Source of the DNA: Entomomonas moraniae
Lineage (GTDB): Bacteria; Pseudomonadota; Gammaproteobacteria; Pseudomonadales; Pseudomonadaceae
Reading direction: 5' to 3'
NCBI RefSeq assembly: GCF_003991975.1
Contig: NZ_CP029822.1
Span: forward strand, 1,240,001-1,304,000
DNA: 64,000 nt
The position numbers were made by a program, and so were the translations under genes. The notes under the pieces were generated by a model. It was not told the DNA's origin. It saw nothing but the letters and a program-made list of their open reading frames with translations, and did no database searches. Of the stretch, positions 48,449-57,862 are shown piece by piece. The stretch's first letter is position 1. Each line of letters begins with the position of its first letter.

Positions 48449-49417
48449 TTACTCTCCCCCATACAGTACGGCAATGCCAAATGTGCCACTGTGTCTCAAG
48501 GTGTCATAATTTGAGCCGTTGTAACTTTCACCATTACGTGCAGCGGTGTTTTTTTTAAGCCACGGATAGACTTTATACTTAGTATCGCCCAAGGTAATAA
48601 TTTGCCCCGGCTCGTAGTTGTCTATGCGGATGTAGCGTGCCTGTTTTAAGTTGCCCACAATCACCAGTGTACTGTTAGCTTGGTGATAAACCGCAGGCGT
48701 GATAGGCAGTAGAATGGCCTCACCGTTATAGCTGTTCGGTTGTCGATTGAGTAACGGGGCGGTCACCAACGTTGCACTGGCTTGACTGGGTAGAGCTGCC
48801 CATCCGCTAGCGGTCATACTACCAACACCCTCGCCACTGACTGACCATTCATTACCGTCTAGCCCATGATGAATAAAACTTCTCACCTGTTGACCTTGGT
48901 TGCTTATACTCCCAGTGGGGGTCATAGTCGAAAATAGCAAACTAAAATGATGCCCATTTTGTCCTTGGTTGTTAATATTGCGTATATCCGAGAAGTTATC
49001 GCCCCCTGTTCCAATACCACCGTACCAGTTACCCGTCCCCGTTATCCCTGCTACGGGGCTTTGCCCAAAGGCAATATATGACCAGTTATCAACGTTGTAA
49101 TTAACGAACAGGTAAACTTCTTTATCGAATACATGTAAATGATAAGTCAACGGGTAGCTAATGGATTGAGCAACGCCTGCTAATGAGGCCGCTAATGTAT
49201 TTTTACCATTTAATAGTATTTGCCCTGTTAATGCGCCATTTGTTTGGCCTGTTCCGCCAATAACCCGTAAACCGTTGCCACTAATCGCCACGTCCATTAC
49301 ACAATTGTTTTTGTAGATCAGACTACCCGATACCGTCCACCCATTTTCAGTACAGCCATTTTGTAAAGCACTTAAGAGTGCATTGGCGGTGCTTGCGGTT
49401 GCTGTGTAATAACTCAT
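48449..49417 (-). CDS. Phage tail structural protein, second of a pair
   Basis: The 322-residue product is Gly/Ser/Asn/Tyr-rich and beta-like (GNWYGGIGTGGDNFSDI). It shares layout with the upstream neighbour: an N-terminal helix (ANALLSALQNGCTENGWTVSG), middle strands with N-R-Q-P or N-Q-Y-P, and an ending of strands with a Tyr. The two probably arose by duplication and may co-assemble at the tail. It overlaps the neighbour by four bases (ATGA). Confidence 0.6.
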   Translation of the reverse strand: MSYYTATASTANALLSALQNGCTENGWTVSGSLIYKNNCVMDVAISGNGLRVIGGTGQTNGALTGQILLNGKNTLAASLAGVAQSISYPLTYHLHVFDKEVYLFVNYNVDNWSYIAFGQSPVAGITGTGNWYGGIGTGGDNFSDIRNINNQGQNGHHFSLLFSTMTPTGSISNQGQQVRSFIHHGLDGNEWSVSGEGVGSMTASGWAALPSQASATLVTAPLLNRQPNSYNGEAILLPITPAVYHQANSTLVIVGNLKQARYIRIDNYEPGQIITLGDTKYKVYPWLKKNTAARNGESYNGSNYDTLRHSGTFGIAVLYGGE

Positions 49418-50253
49418 GCGTCTAGCCTCATTGCGTAATAATCATTTACTCCTGTTCGCGATACATCCTGACCGATCACCCACGTAACACCATCAATGAC
49501 GAGGGTGTTTTCAACGGCATTATCAAAACCTGAAATATGAGCAATGCCTTCTAATTCGCCATAGAGGTTATTGCTGTCAGTTAGGATAAGCCGCTGTAAG
49601 GTGTAAGCTTCGTTACAGCTTCTTAGGTATTTTGAGCCAACGAGGTTGGTATTTACCCAAGGCCAGACCTCGGGTTGTAGCCATGCGCCACTGTTGAAGA
49701 ACAATCTAAAATTAGCCCGATTGCCTTTGTAAGGCATGGAGTGGCTAGACTCTGAGAAACGAGTAGCACTTGCTCCGTTTAGCATACCGCCACAAACTAA
49801 GGGCAATGGGTATTGATTAGGTAATGCATAAGGGAGGCATTTACCACAATAGAATGACTCATACACGGGTGTACCGACACGCAATAAACCTGTGATACGT
49901 TGAGGGCTGAGACTAAGCCAATAATCGATACGGCGGTTATGTGCAGGGACACCGCTAAAAATAACATTGGGTTGGGTGGTAATGGGATTACCTGCTACAT
50001 AACCAATGGCTGTTCCCATTGCTATGTTGTAGTAATCGGCGGTTTCGCTTTGGTAGGTGTAGAAGCAGAGGTAGATTTGTTCTTGTCCGCTGTAGCCTTT
50101 GCCTTTGATGATGAGTTCACGATTGGCTTTGGTGGTGTCGTAACGCAAAACTTCCCAACCGTTATTGCTTGTGAAGTCGTGAATTACTTCTAATAGATTA
50201 TAATGGGCGAGTTGTCCATTACTATCATCTATTGTTCCGATGATGTGTGGCAT
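49414..50253 (-). CDS. Phage tail structural protein, first of a pair
   Basis: The 279-residue product is beta-rich (HYNLLEVIHDFTSNNGWEVL, RVGTPVYESFYCGKCLPYALP). The motif CGKCLPY and the GWE-type helix recall virion proteins of Pseudomonas siphoviruses that follow the tape measure. The exact role is unknown. It lies after the DUF2513 insertion. Confidence 0.6.
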   Translation of the reverse strand: MPHIIGTIDDSNGQLAHYNLLEVIHDFTSNNGWEVLRYDTTKANRELIIKGKGYSGQEQIYLCFYTYQSETADYYNIAMGTAIGYVAGNPITTQPNVIFSGVPAHNRRIDYWLSLSPQRITGLLRVGTPVYESFYCGKCLPYALPNQYPLPLVCGGMLNGASATRFSESSHSMPYKGNRANFRLFFNSGAWLQPEVWPWVNTNLVGSKYLRSCNEAYTLQRLILTDSNNLYGELEGIAHISGFDNAVENTLVIDGVTWVIGQDVSRTGVNDYYAMRLDA

Positions 50254-50283
50254 TGATGTCTCCCGACATTAATTTAGTTTTAT

Positions 50284-50634
50284 TTAGAATGTATTTGTTA
50301 TAACAGCTCCTAATGCTATTTTTAGGGCTTCATAGCTTAAATCTAGGCCTTTATCTCTAACTATAGTCTTTATTTTGTTCCATGCTGATTGCTGCCTGAT
50401 CTTGTCTAAAAATTCGTGGCCCTCCCAAGTTAAAGAATTAGCAAAACATAAAATAGGTTTTGTTTTTGAGCATTGAGCAACTATTAACCCTGCTTCATTT
50501 AATATGCTCATGTGATAGCTCACTGTTTCAGCATCATACTCAGTAATAGCATTTGCATTTAATCTGCTCGTGGTATCAGGTAAATCTTCAACAGCTATCA
50601 ATATTTCTCTTATTAAATCCCAGTCTCTTTTCAT
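50284..50634 (-). CDS. DUF2513-family small protein
   Basis: The 116-residue product opens MKRDWDLIREILIAVEDL and has a winged-helix-like core (YHMSILNEAGLIVAQC, LTWEGHEFLDKIR), which fits DUF2513/YjcQ. Such proteins are common single-gene additions in phages; their function is unclear, possibly transcriptional. It sits inside the tail operon between the tape measure and tail genes. Confidence 0.8.
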   Translation of the reverse strand: MKRDWDLIREILIAVEDLPDTTSRLNANAITEYDAETVSYHMSILNEAGLIVAQCSKTKPILCFANSLTWEGHEFLDKIRQQSAWNKIKTIVRDKGLDLSYEALKIALGAVITNTF

Positions 50635-50646
50635 TTTTATCTCCGT

Positions 50647-53600
50647 TTAAGATTGTAGAATTTGCTTAATAAAACCATTTTCTTCTATAAAGAATGTTTT
50701 CAAGGAATCTCGTGTTCCTGAGTGGGTATTGATTAACTTAGAAAACTCATTTTCATCTTTAACTGTTACAAGCCTAATACTATTTTGAACCGTTGTGCTA
50801 TTTGTATTTTCCATAGGTGCAAGGTTAATACTTGGCAAACTAGGCGCAGAAGGAGCAGGAACTCCAGCAAGTCCACCTGTTGAATGGTGAACACGCGTAA
50901 GATCATTAACAGCTCCCCATCCTCTATTGTTGAGGTCTTTCATAAAGTCTAACATTCCTGGCTGTTTTACCACTTTAGCGCGTGTTACGAATTCACCATT
51001 AGAGAGCATTGCAGGGATTGAATCGCTTGTACCTGTCCCCTCACCTCTTACATGTCCACCTGTTGCAAAGGCTTTCATACTGGTAAGTACCATCATTAAT
51101 GCAGAGAGTCCAATCATTGCGGCAGAACCAAAGGATGCTACAGATGCCGCCGTTGCTGCTGGTGTCCATGATGCTGTTGCACTCGCGGCGGCGGCTTGTG
51201 TCGTTGTCTGCGTAGTTGCTGCCGAAGATACCGCAGAAGCTGTTAATGAAGCGTCTGCTGCTGTTTTGGTTGCTTTTACGGTATTGATAGCCCCCACTGC
51301 TTCGCTAGCTTGCTGGGTTACATTGCCAAATAAGCCACCATCACCACCTAATCCACCATTCATTGCACCCATAGAGCTAAATGCACTGCTGATAGTTTGA
51401 GCCGCTGTCATAGCCCCCTGTTCTATTCCCATCTGCATAGCCATAGCACCTTCTTGTGATGCTGTGCTAATAGCGACTGCTTGCGGTGAGGTTTCATCAA
51501 TACCCACTGCTGCCGTATCACCCCCAAAGCCAAACATTGAGTTTAGACTATTTAGCCCTCCCATAATGCCATCAGTAGCCTGTTGTGCTATGTTCTGTGT
51601 GATGACGTTAAGAATATTGGATGCAATGCTGTCTACAAAGTTTTTAAGGGCTTCTTGTAGGTTCATTGTGCCTTTGACTAGGCCGTCAATACTGGACTGA
51701 ATACCGTCCTGTAGGCCATTTCTAAAGGCGTTTTCTAGTTCGTTTGTTGTCGCTTGTAATTCGATCAAGCGTGTTTGTACTTGGGTTAAATAGTCTGATG
51801 CTTGCTGCCCCATTTCCCCCTCAAGTTTTGACATTTGTTGAAGCTGAGGAAGCATTCCTGAAACAGATTTAGCTGTTTTTTCATGCAGTTCAGTTAGTCG
51901 TTTTTGTGCTTCGTATTGGGTAATAATGCCAGCAGTAACTTGTGCTTGTATCGATTGCTCTTGTTGGCTTTGATAGTTAAATAATTTATCTATCTCTGAT
52001 TTAATACTATCCATTTGTATCTTAAAATCATTAACTCTTTCTACCTTAGGCAATAAAGATAATCCCTCTGTATTGCCGTTCTTCTCAAACTCTTTACGCA
52101 TTTCTGCCAGACGGGCTTTTAACTCAAGTGAAGCCGCGCCAGCTTCGTCACCTAATGAACGCAATAACTCTATCTGTAATTGAATATTGTCATTAGTATT
52201 AGCCATTGCTTGGCGTTCTTTTTCGTCAGCATTGATAATTTCTAAAGCGGCTTTAGCTCTTATCAGCATTTCTTCTGAAAGATTTTTTTCTGCTAATTCC
52301 CTTTCTCTGATCTCTTGGGTTGTTAGTTTGAGTTGTGCTGCTTCTTTCTCAAGATTTTTAAGATAGTTTTCTTTATCATTTCCTGATTTTGCACTTCCCT
52401 TGCTAGTCTTTTTAGAGTCTGAATAAGCCTTTTGTTGGACGATCAGATCAAGCGCCTGTTTTTTCTGCTCGTCACTCAGCGTACTAGACTGTACTTTATC
52501 GGCTTTTTTGTCGAACTCATCCATTCGCATTGTGCGTGCGCTTTCTTTGATATCTTCTAACATTTTAAGATCATTTAAGTTATCAAGCTTGGATTTTGCG
52601 CCTTTTAACTTGTCTAGTGCATCATTAAGCTTGGCTACTTCCTCCGCCGCATCTCCAGATTGTCCACCTAAAGTTGTAATCTTTGACTCTATACTGGCTA
52701 TTGCTCCATCTAATCCTAGCCCTGATTGATATTGTTCATCTAGACTTTTAGTGAGTTTTTGTATTTCTTGGTTCAATTCACTAGACTTGTTTTTTAGATC
52801 AGCACTTGCTGCAGCGGCTTCTTTATTCTGAGCACTCAGCTCTTTTTTTCTGCTTTTGGCTTCATCTAAAACAGCAACTTGTTTAGCTAGCTTCTTATTT
52901 TCATCATCAAGACTACCTGCTAAGGTCGTAAGTTGAGTATTCATTTTTTCATCTAATACACCTAACTCTTGTAGCTCAGATTTAAGCATATTGATTGCTT
53001 TAGCAGTATCTCCACTTTCTTCACGTAATTTTTTGAAGTTTTCAAAGGCGGCGATTACTTCTTTGTTATCGTTATAAACCTCCCCTTCTGGACTGGAAAA
53101 TATTAGCTCTTGAGTAGGAATTTTATCTTTTATCTGCTTAATAACATTATCAACATCATCTTCTTTTATCTTAACTGCTGCCTCGACCTCAATAATGTAT
53201 TTATCTAGCTGCGCCTCAGTCATTTCAGTTATTTTTTGTCTAACCTCATCAATGCTTTTAGCCGCATCATCTAACGCATTTTTAGCAAGCTCTGTATTAT
53301 CTTTAAATAGTAGCCAACTAGCTGCTGCCGTTCCAAGTGTGACCGCCAAACCAACTAAACCTAAAACACCACCACTCATAAAACCGCGGATAGCAGTAGA
53401 AGCAGCCGCGGCTCTAGCTTGCGCGGTTGCATAAGCATTAGTAGCGGCTGTTAATTGTGTTTGTGATGCAGTTAGTCCAAGTTGCGCTCTTGTCTGAGCT
53501 ACTATTGTTGCTGTTCTAGCAACCTCTGCTTTTGCAGCATTACTCTCTGCAATGGTATCTGCTATTTTTGCATAAGTATTTTTAACTGTTGCCAATGTTG

Positions 53601-54669
53601 CTCCAGTTGCTTTTAGTGTATAAGCAGTCAAAGCCCCTGCTAATACAGAGCCGATTAATTTAGCAGCCCCATCCATATTATCAGTAAGATAGTTCATCGT
53701 ACTAACTAACTTATCTGTAGCACCTGTCGACTTATCCAGCTCACTTAAGTAACCCCCTAGCTCATTGGTAAATCGCTGGATTGAGTCGTTTGTGCCTGTA
53801 CTCATACCCTCTGCCATTTCATTTTTAACATCTCTTACTCTATTGGCAGCTTCAATAAAGATTTGTGTGGTAAGTTCGCCATTAATAGCCATTTGACGCA
53901 CTTCTTTTTCTGATACTTCTGAAACGCCTCGAATCTCTGCTAGATAGTCCGCAATATCTTTGACAACTGTCGGCATTGTGCTAGTTATCGTTATCCATTC
54001 ATTACCTGATACCTTTCCTTTAGCCATCGCCATATTAATAGCACCAACAACACTCGCAAACTTCTCAGCATTAGCGGAGTTGATTGTCAGGCTTGAACTC
54101 ATGCTATCCAAAAAGTTTAACGTATCATAAGTTGTATACCCTAAATCCTTAACCGAGCTATTAATGCGAATGAATAGCTCTTGTTGCTCTGATAGTGGTT
54201 TATAGGTTCGGTTAGCTGACGCTAAAATACGCTCCTGAGCATACTCAAACTCATCTTGGCTATCCGTCGCCATTTGTATACGCTCTGCTAATTCATTGTA
54301 CTGATTAGCCATCCGCATTCCTGCAGTAAAGCCAGCGATGGATAAAAACGAAGCCGTCAACCCAAGAATACCTGTCTTTAAGTTTGCAAATGATTTATTA
54401 GCTTGATTAGCTGAGTTTGCAGCTGTATTGCCGAATTTAACCGCGCTTTTCTCTGCTTCGGTTATTTGTTTCTCTAGCCCTGTTACTTTCGTAATTAAAT
54501 CACGAATGTTGCTTCTTGCGCCGTGACTGTCTAAGAACTCGCCAAAAGTGCCATCTGTTTTGATGACTGTTTTATCTAGTTCTTCTAATGTAGATTTTAA
54601 AATCTGTAGTTGTTTTTTTGCCGCCTGAACTTCACTAGCGTCTACTGGTATTTTAATTCCGTCTGTCAT
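50647..54669 (-). CDS. Phage tail tape measure protein
   Basis: The 1340-residue product has the tape-measure N-terminal domain (residues about 90-290: NQYNELAERIQMATDSQDEF, ANRTYKPLSEQQELFIRI), long coiled coils (about 560-900), hydrophobic segments near 325-350 and 425-450, and a Gly/Ala-rich stretch with small motifs near the C-terminus (FATGGHVRGEGTGTSDSIPAMLSNGEF). It sets tail length and is ejected with DNA. Tail length can be estimated from the residue count at about 0.15 nm each, near 200 nm, an inference from other siphoviruses. Confidence 0.92.
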   Translation of the reverse strand: MTDGIKIPVDASEVQAAKKQLQILKSTLEELDKTVIKTDGTFGEFLDSHGARSNIRDLITKVTGLEKQITEAEKSAVKFGNTAANSANQANKSFANLKTGILGLTASFLSIAGFTAGMRMANQYNELAERIQMATDSQDEFEYAQERILASANRTYKPLSEQQELFIRINSSVKDLGYTTYDTLNFLDSMSSSLTINSANAEKFASVVGAINMAMAKGKVSGNEWITITSTMPTVVKDIADYLAEIRGVSEVSEKEVRQMAINGELTTQIFIEAANRVRDVKNEMAEGMSTGTNDSIQRFTNELGGYLSELDKSTGATDKLVSTMNYLTDNMDGAAKLIGSVLAGALTAYTLKATGATLATVKNTYAKIADTIAESNAAKAEVARTATIVAQTRAQLGLTASQTQLTAATNAYATAQARAAAASTAIRGFMSGGVLGLVGLAVTLGTAAASWLLFKDNTELAKNALDDAAKSIDEVRQKITEMTEAQLDKYIIEVEAAVKIKEDDVDNVIKQIKDKIPTQELIFSSPEGEVYNDNKEVIAAFENFKKLREESGDTAKAINMLKSELQELGVLDEKMNTQLTTLAGSLDDENKKLAKQVAVLDEAKSRKKELSAQNKEAAAASADLKNKSSELNQEIQKLTKSLDEQYQSGLGLDGAIASIESKITTLGGQSGDAAEEVAKLNDALDKLKGAKSKLDNLNDLKMLEDIKESARTMRMDEFDKKADKVQSSTLSDEQKKQALDLIVQQKAYSDSKKTSKGSAKSGNDKENYLKNLEKEAAQLKLTTQEIRERELAEKNLSEEMLIRAKAALEIINADEKERQAMANTNDNIQLQIELLRSLGDEAGAASLELKARLAEMRKEFEKNGNTEGLSLLPKVERVNDFKIQMDSIKSEIDKLFNYQSQQEQSIQAQVTAGIITQYEAQKRLTELHEKTAKSVSGMLPQLQQMSKLEGEMGQQASDYLTQVQTRLIELQATTNELENAFRNGLQDGIQSSIDGLVKGTMNLQEALKNFVDSIASNILNVITQNIAQQATDGIMGGLNSLNSMFGFGGDTAAVGIDETSPQAVAISTASQEGAMAMQMGIEQGAMTAAQTISSAFSSMGAMNGGLGGDGGLFGNVTQQASEAVGAINTVKATKTAADASLTASAVSSAATTQTTTQAAAASATASWTPAATAASVASFGSAAMIGLSALMMVLTSMKAFATGGHVRGEGTGTSDSIPAMLSNGEFVTRAKVVKQPGMLDFMKDLNNRGWGAVNDLTRVHHSTGGLAGVPAPSAPSLPSINLAPMENTNSTTVQNSIRLVTVKDENEFSKLINTHSGTRDSLKTFFIEENGFIKQILQS

Positions 54670-54688
54670 TTTGTTTCTCCACGCCTCA

Positions 54689-54729
54689 CGGCATTAAGTT
54701 AAAAAAAGGGCGCGAACGCCCCAAGGTTA
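54689..54729 (-). repeat. Boundary repeat A (copy 1), with UUCG terminator
   Basis: This 41-base segment recurs at 58828-58867 with one base missing in the A-run and one substitution. It contains GGGCG-CGAA-CGCCC; on the minus strand this is a hairpin with a TTCG loop followed by seven T residues, so a strong terminator. It closes the 104-residue-protein gene that precedes the tape measure. Confidence 0.85.
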
Positions 54730-55041
54730 ATCACTATCTAAAACAATATCTTCTGGCGACTGATATTCTTTTGCCGTCTCCGAAACTACTTTATTAATAT
54801 CACTAAGTGGAACTGTTGCTTTATGCATACAATGTATTGCGCACATCCATTTATTTAACTTGGTTAAAGAGTGCTGATCTAAAGATTCGATAAACTCTAA
54901 CTCTTTATCATCTGCCCCTAACCCTTCCATGGTTCTTAAGTGAAAACCTAATGCGATTGCTGCGCTTTCTATATCACTTAAATAAATTTTTCCTTCATAA
55001 GTTTTTCTGTAAGATTGGCTAAATGGAATAACATTACTCAT
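54727..55041 (-). CDS. Hypothetical phage protein
   Basis: I do not recognise this 104-residue product (begins MSNVIPFSQSYRK). It is soluble, acidic at the C-terminus (SPEDIVLDSD) and helical. Its start overlaps the BRO-type antirepressor stop by four bases (ATGA). It is bounded by two sequences that recur around the ankyrin gene (boundary repeats A and B). Confidence 0.6.
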   Translation of the reverse strand: MSNVIPFSQSYRKTYEGKIYLSDIESAAIALGFHLRTMEGLGADDKELEFIESLDQHSLTKLNKWMCAIHCMHKATVPLSDINKVVSETAKEYQSPEDIVLDSD

Positions 55042-55065
55042 GCCGCACCTCTTAACTCTTTATCT
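55031..55065. repeat. Boundary repeat B (copy 1)
   Basis: This 35-base segment spans the last codons of the antirepressor (KELRGAA, stop) and the first codons of the next gene (MSNV). It recurs at 59835-59869 with one mismatch. Confidence 0.85.
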
Positions 55066-55838
55066 TGAGTATATTCACCATTCCAAGTCTTTTTCATGGG
55101 TAACATTCCTTTTATGTAATAGTCATAGAGCTTTACTGCGCCATTTTTTAGTAAAACAGGTTTGTTTACTGTAAACGGCTCTAATCCATGAGGAGCTATC
55201 TCTGTTATCTCTTCCGTCATGTATTTATCCCTAGCGTAAGATTTTACGCGCCATCTGACATTGCTCTTACTTTCGTTATAGAGCCAGTTTTTCTTCTCTA
55301 GAAACTTTGATACATCCATGACATTTACACCATTTAGCTTTTTACAAAACTGTGTAATAGACTCTCCATGTTTGAATAGGCTTTCTAATGATTCAATCTT
55401 TTGTGATTTTTCTTTGTTCTCTAGTTGTAACTGCTGATTCTGTTCTTCAAGATCAGCAGCTAGTCTTAATGCTTCAGGCAATGACTTAGGTATATTGAAG
55501 CTATCAACACTATAACCACCAGTTTTACGAACAGAAGGCAATACTTCACCAGTAACCCACTTTCTAAAACGATAGGGTTTTGTTCCTTTTTTCATTGCAT
55601 CCCTGCATCTTAATGTTAGAGTATATACGCCAGACTCTGAAAGTATTGCAACATCCTGTTTTCCGCCAAGGGTCTGTATTGAATACAGGGCCTTTTCATC
55701 ATCGTCTAGCTTTCTAGTCTGGCTAGAATCAATATTTAGAGAAGCACACACATCAGCAGCAATAAACCAAGGCTCACTCTCAACTATAACAACCCTTACT
55801 TGGTCGCTGTTAAAATTGTAGTTAATTAAGTTACTCAT
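55038..55838 (-). CDS. BRO-family phage antirepressor
   Basis: The 266-residue product has a Bro-N domain at residues 10-110 (VRVVIVESEPWFIAADVCASL, YTLTLRCRDAMKKGTKPYRFRKWVTGEVLPSVRKTGGY). A coiled coil (LADLEEQNQQLQLENKEKSQ) and a C-terminal KilAC-like half (NWLYNESKSNVRWRVKSYA) follow. Such proteins bind DNA or repressors and are common in phage accessory regions. It overlaps the preceding gene by eight bases. Confidence 0.85.
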   Translation of the reverse strand: MSNLINYNFNSDQVRVVIVESEPWFIAADVCASLNIDSSQTRKLDDDEKALYSIQTLGGKQDVAILSESGVYTLTLRCRDAMKKGTKPYRFRKWVTGEVLPSVRKTGGYSVDSFNIPKSLPEALRLAADLEEQNQQLQLENKEKSQKIESLESLFKHGESITQFCKKLNGVNVMDVSKFLEKKNWLYNESKSNVRWRVKSYARDKYMTEEITEIAPHGLEPFTVNKPVLLKNGAVKLYDYYIKGMLPMKKTWNGEYTQDKELRGAA

Positions 55839-56208
55839 GGCTAAATCCTCCCTTAACTACAGAATCTCCTAAATCATTACCGCAATCATCCAAGTTATTA
55901 CTGATTAACTGAATAGCACTAATTAATCCACCTAAAACATTACTGTTAAAACTTTCGTTATCACAATCTTTATTACATAGGTCAGCTTCTAATACATCGC
56001 CTATCGCTCTTATGGCATAAGCTGACTTATTAACTATCTTAGCTACTCTGCTAGCTTCATAAGCTAAACCCCAAGCATCTTGCTTAGGTTGATTATTTTG
56101 TTGTGTTGCTGTACTATTTGACATTGACTTATCTCCGCAAGATATAAGTTTTAGATTAGAGGCTTTAGGTGTTAGCGCACTTGAAGCCTTTTTTATTTGT
56201 CCATTCAT
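55831..56208 (-). CDS. Hypothetical phage protein
   Basis: The 125-residue product is not recognised. It has a low-complexity Ser/Asn/Gln N-terminal half (NSTATQQNNQPKQDAWGLA) and a helical C-terminal half (AIRAIGDVLEADLCN, LGGLISAIQLISNNLDDC). It lies one base after the AntA-type gene and overlaps the BRO gene, so it belongs to the same operon. Confidence 0.5.
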   Translation of the reverse strand: MNGQIKKASSALTPKASNLKLISCGDKSMSNSTATQQNNQPKQDAWGLAYEASRVAKIVNKSAYAIRAIGDVLEADLCNKDCDNESFNSNVLGGLISAIQLISNNLDDCGNDLGDSVVKGGFSHE

Positions 56209-56209
56209 A

Positions 56210-56944
56210 TTAAGATGCCTCAGCCAAGGCTAGTCTAATAGCTTCCAATCCTTTATCGTTATACATAAAATTAGGCACTTGTTTTGCTGAATATTTAGAT
56301 TTAGTTAAAATATTCTCGCCATTCTCTTGTGTTTTAATTCCTAAGGAATTAGCAATACGCCCTACTTTGTTAGCGCTAATATTAAGAATTTTTCCAATAT
56401 CTTCTGCGGTATATAACTTCTGCTCTAACTTTGGTAATGGAATTATTTCAGCCCCTGCAATTGGATTGACTAAACCTGCATAGATGACTTGCTTTGATTT
56501 TTCGCTAAGACTTGGAAACATTAAACAGATATCTTTAGCTGATTCAGTAGCCATTTTTAATGCTCTAGCTTGTCTGAATTGAACTAAGCCTGAATTATCA
56601 GTTTTAATTTGCTTGCTTTCGCCTAAAACGATCTTTTCACACTCAATAAAATACTTTCTAGCTAGTCTACCCTTCTCATTTCTTTCTACCATAGATAATT
56701 CTTTCGCCATATCTATAGTGATGTGATATTCAACGCTTGGGCGACCACCTGTAGGTTTTGCTCTTTTTTGAGCGAAACTTAAATAATCAGTATTTTCAAT
56801 GAATCCATACTCAGAAATACGACGGGCAATCCAATCTTTAAATTGAGTTTCGACTTCTAAAAATTCATACAATGTTCTAGCATTTACAGTTTTAACTAAT
56901 TCATTATTAATTTTCGATTGCTCAATCTTGATTAATTCATTCAT
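56210..56944 (-). CDS. AntA/AntB-type antirepressor
   Basis: The product of about 244 residues from ATG 56944 (GAGGGG seven bases before) has an AntA domain: KTVNARTLYEFLEVETQFKDWI, GFIENTDYLSFAQK, EYHITIDMAKELSMVERNEKG. The C-terminal part is a separate DNA-binding-like region (AEDIGKILNISANKVGRIANSLGI). It probably antagonises the phage repressor. The upstream in-frame start overlaps the HTH gene and lacks an RBS. Confidence 0.85.
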   Translation of the reverse strand: MNELIKIEQSKINNELVKTVNARTLYEFLEVETQFKDWIARRISEYGFIENTDYLSFAQKRAKPTGGRPSVEYHITIDMAKELSMVERNEKGRLARKYFIECEKIVLGESKQIKTDNSGLVQFRQARALKMATESAKDICLMFPSLSEKSKQVIYAGLVNPIAGAEIIPLPKLEQKLYTAEDIGKILNISANKVGRIANSLGIKTQENGENILTKSKYSAKQVPNFMYNDKGLEAIRLALAEAS

Positions 56945-57140
56945 TACCATTCCCCTCAGCTTTTTTATTAACCCAGCTTTCCAAATCAATAAATCTAATC
57001 AATCTACGGCGACCATTCTTGAATGAATTAAGCTCGCCACTGTTTATAGCATCATAAATAGCATTACGTGTTACCCCTACTAACTCACCAGCCTGTTTAG
57101 GGCTAATTGAGATAGGTTTAATTTGTGTTACTATAGACAT
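56937..57140 (-). CDS. AlpA/excisionase-like helix-turn-helix protein
   Basis: The 67-residue product is a single winged-HTH of the HTH_17 type: SPKQAGELVGVTRNAIYDAINSGEL and RRRLIRFIDLESWV. Family members act as excisionases or small regulators. It is first in the minus-strand operon and is divergent from a ribbon-helix-helix-like gene, with a strong promoter in the gap (TTGCAT, 17 bases, TATTAT). A GGAG-type RBS precedes it. Confidence 0.8.
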   Translation of the reverse strand: MSIVTQIKPISISPKQAGELVGVTRNAIYDAINSGELNSFKNGRRRLIRFIDLESWVNKKAEGNGNE

Positions 57141-57196
57141 ACTTTGTTTTCTCCTTAAAAGATTACATTACTAAACACAACCAAAAACATGTAAGC

Positions 57197-57232
57197 ATAA
57201 TAATTGTAAGTAACATTTAATGCAAGCATATT
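57197..57232. promoter_or_regulatory. Face-to-face divergent promoters of the regulatory switch
   Basis: On the minus strand, TTGCAT (57225-57220), 17 bases and TATTAT (57202-57197) form a good promoter for the HTH gene. On the plus strand TTGTAA (57204-57209), 17 bases and CATATT (57227-57232) could drive the RHH-like gene. The two overlap, so transcription of one should interfere with the other. TGTAAG occurs twice (57190-57195 and 57205-57210) and could be an operator. Confidence 0.6.
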
Positions 57233-57257
57233 TTTTGTATACCTATGGTTTTTTATT

Positions 57258-57797
57258 ATGGCTAATAGATCAAAAAAAGTTGTCTTGTCCGCTAGAGTTC
57301 CCTCTTATCTAAAGGCAGGGATTGATATAACCTCTACATGCTTAAACAAAAGCACGGTATCAATTATTGAAGAGCAACTTGAAGATCTCATTGATACTAC
57401 CTCTATCACCTTTCCTGTTGTTCTCTCTAGTGAAAGATTTGCCCGTAGAGAAAGACTTAGCATACGCAAACTAATGAGCTATATATGGAATGACGATGAA
57501 ATTATTTTTAAACTCAGAATAGGCATAATTGGAGATCATATTGCTGGCTCTATTTTAAGTAGAGTTGCAGACTGGGCATGCAACGACCTATTCAAAGGAG
57601 AATATCCTTTATTTGGAGACTTAAATGGTCACCTAACTCAAAATCCAGAAGAATTTGATGTTATTGAAAAACATATAGACTTGGAAAAGGTCAGAGCAGA
57701 GTGGGATACTCTAAATGCATACATGGAATTTTTAGAAAAAAATAAACCTCTAAACCCAAGTTATGAGCAATACAAAAAAATGCTTAACAACTCTTAA
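57258..57797 (+). CDS. Ribbon-helix-helix-like phage regulator (putative)
   Basis: The 179-residue product has a basic start (ANRSKKVVLSARVPSYLKAGIDI) with a helix pattern like ribbon-helix-helix repressors, then an alpha-helical C-terminal domain. It is the only plus-strand gene in the accessory block, divergent from the HTH gene with overlapping promoters. By position it could be a repressor. That is an inference. Confidence 0.5.
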   Translation: MANRSKKVVLSARVPSYLKAGIDITSTCLNKSTVSIIEEQLEDLIDTTSITFPVVLSSERFARRERLSIRKLMSYIWNDDEIIFKLRIGIIGDHIAGSILSRVADWACNDLFKGEYPLFGDLNGHLTQNPEEFDVIEKHIDLEKVRAEWDTLNAYMEFLEKNKPLNPSYEQYKKMLNNS

Positions 57798-57822
57798 CCT
57801 ATAAAAACTCACACCCAAATAA

Positions 57823-57843
57823 AAACCCTCACTAGGAGGGTTT
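57823..57843. terminator. Bidirectional terminator
   Basis: AAACCCTC pairs with GAGGGTTT over eight bases with a five-base loop (ACTAG), between two convergent genes (57258-57797 and 57863-58189). Confidence 0.75.
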
Positions 57844-57862
57844 ATATGTACTAAGCTGCTTT

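Noticed and set aside
53195-53434. Plus-strand reading frame inside the tape measure gene
   Set aside because: Low-complexity Ala/Ser composition is the antisense of the repetitive tape measure coding sequence.
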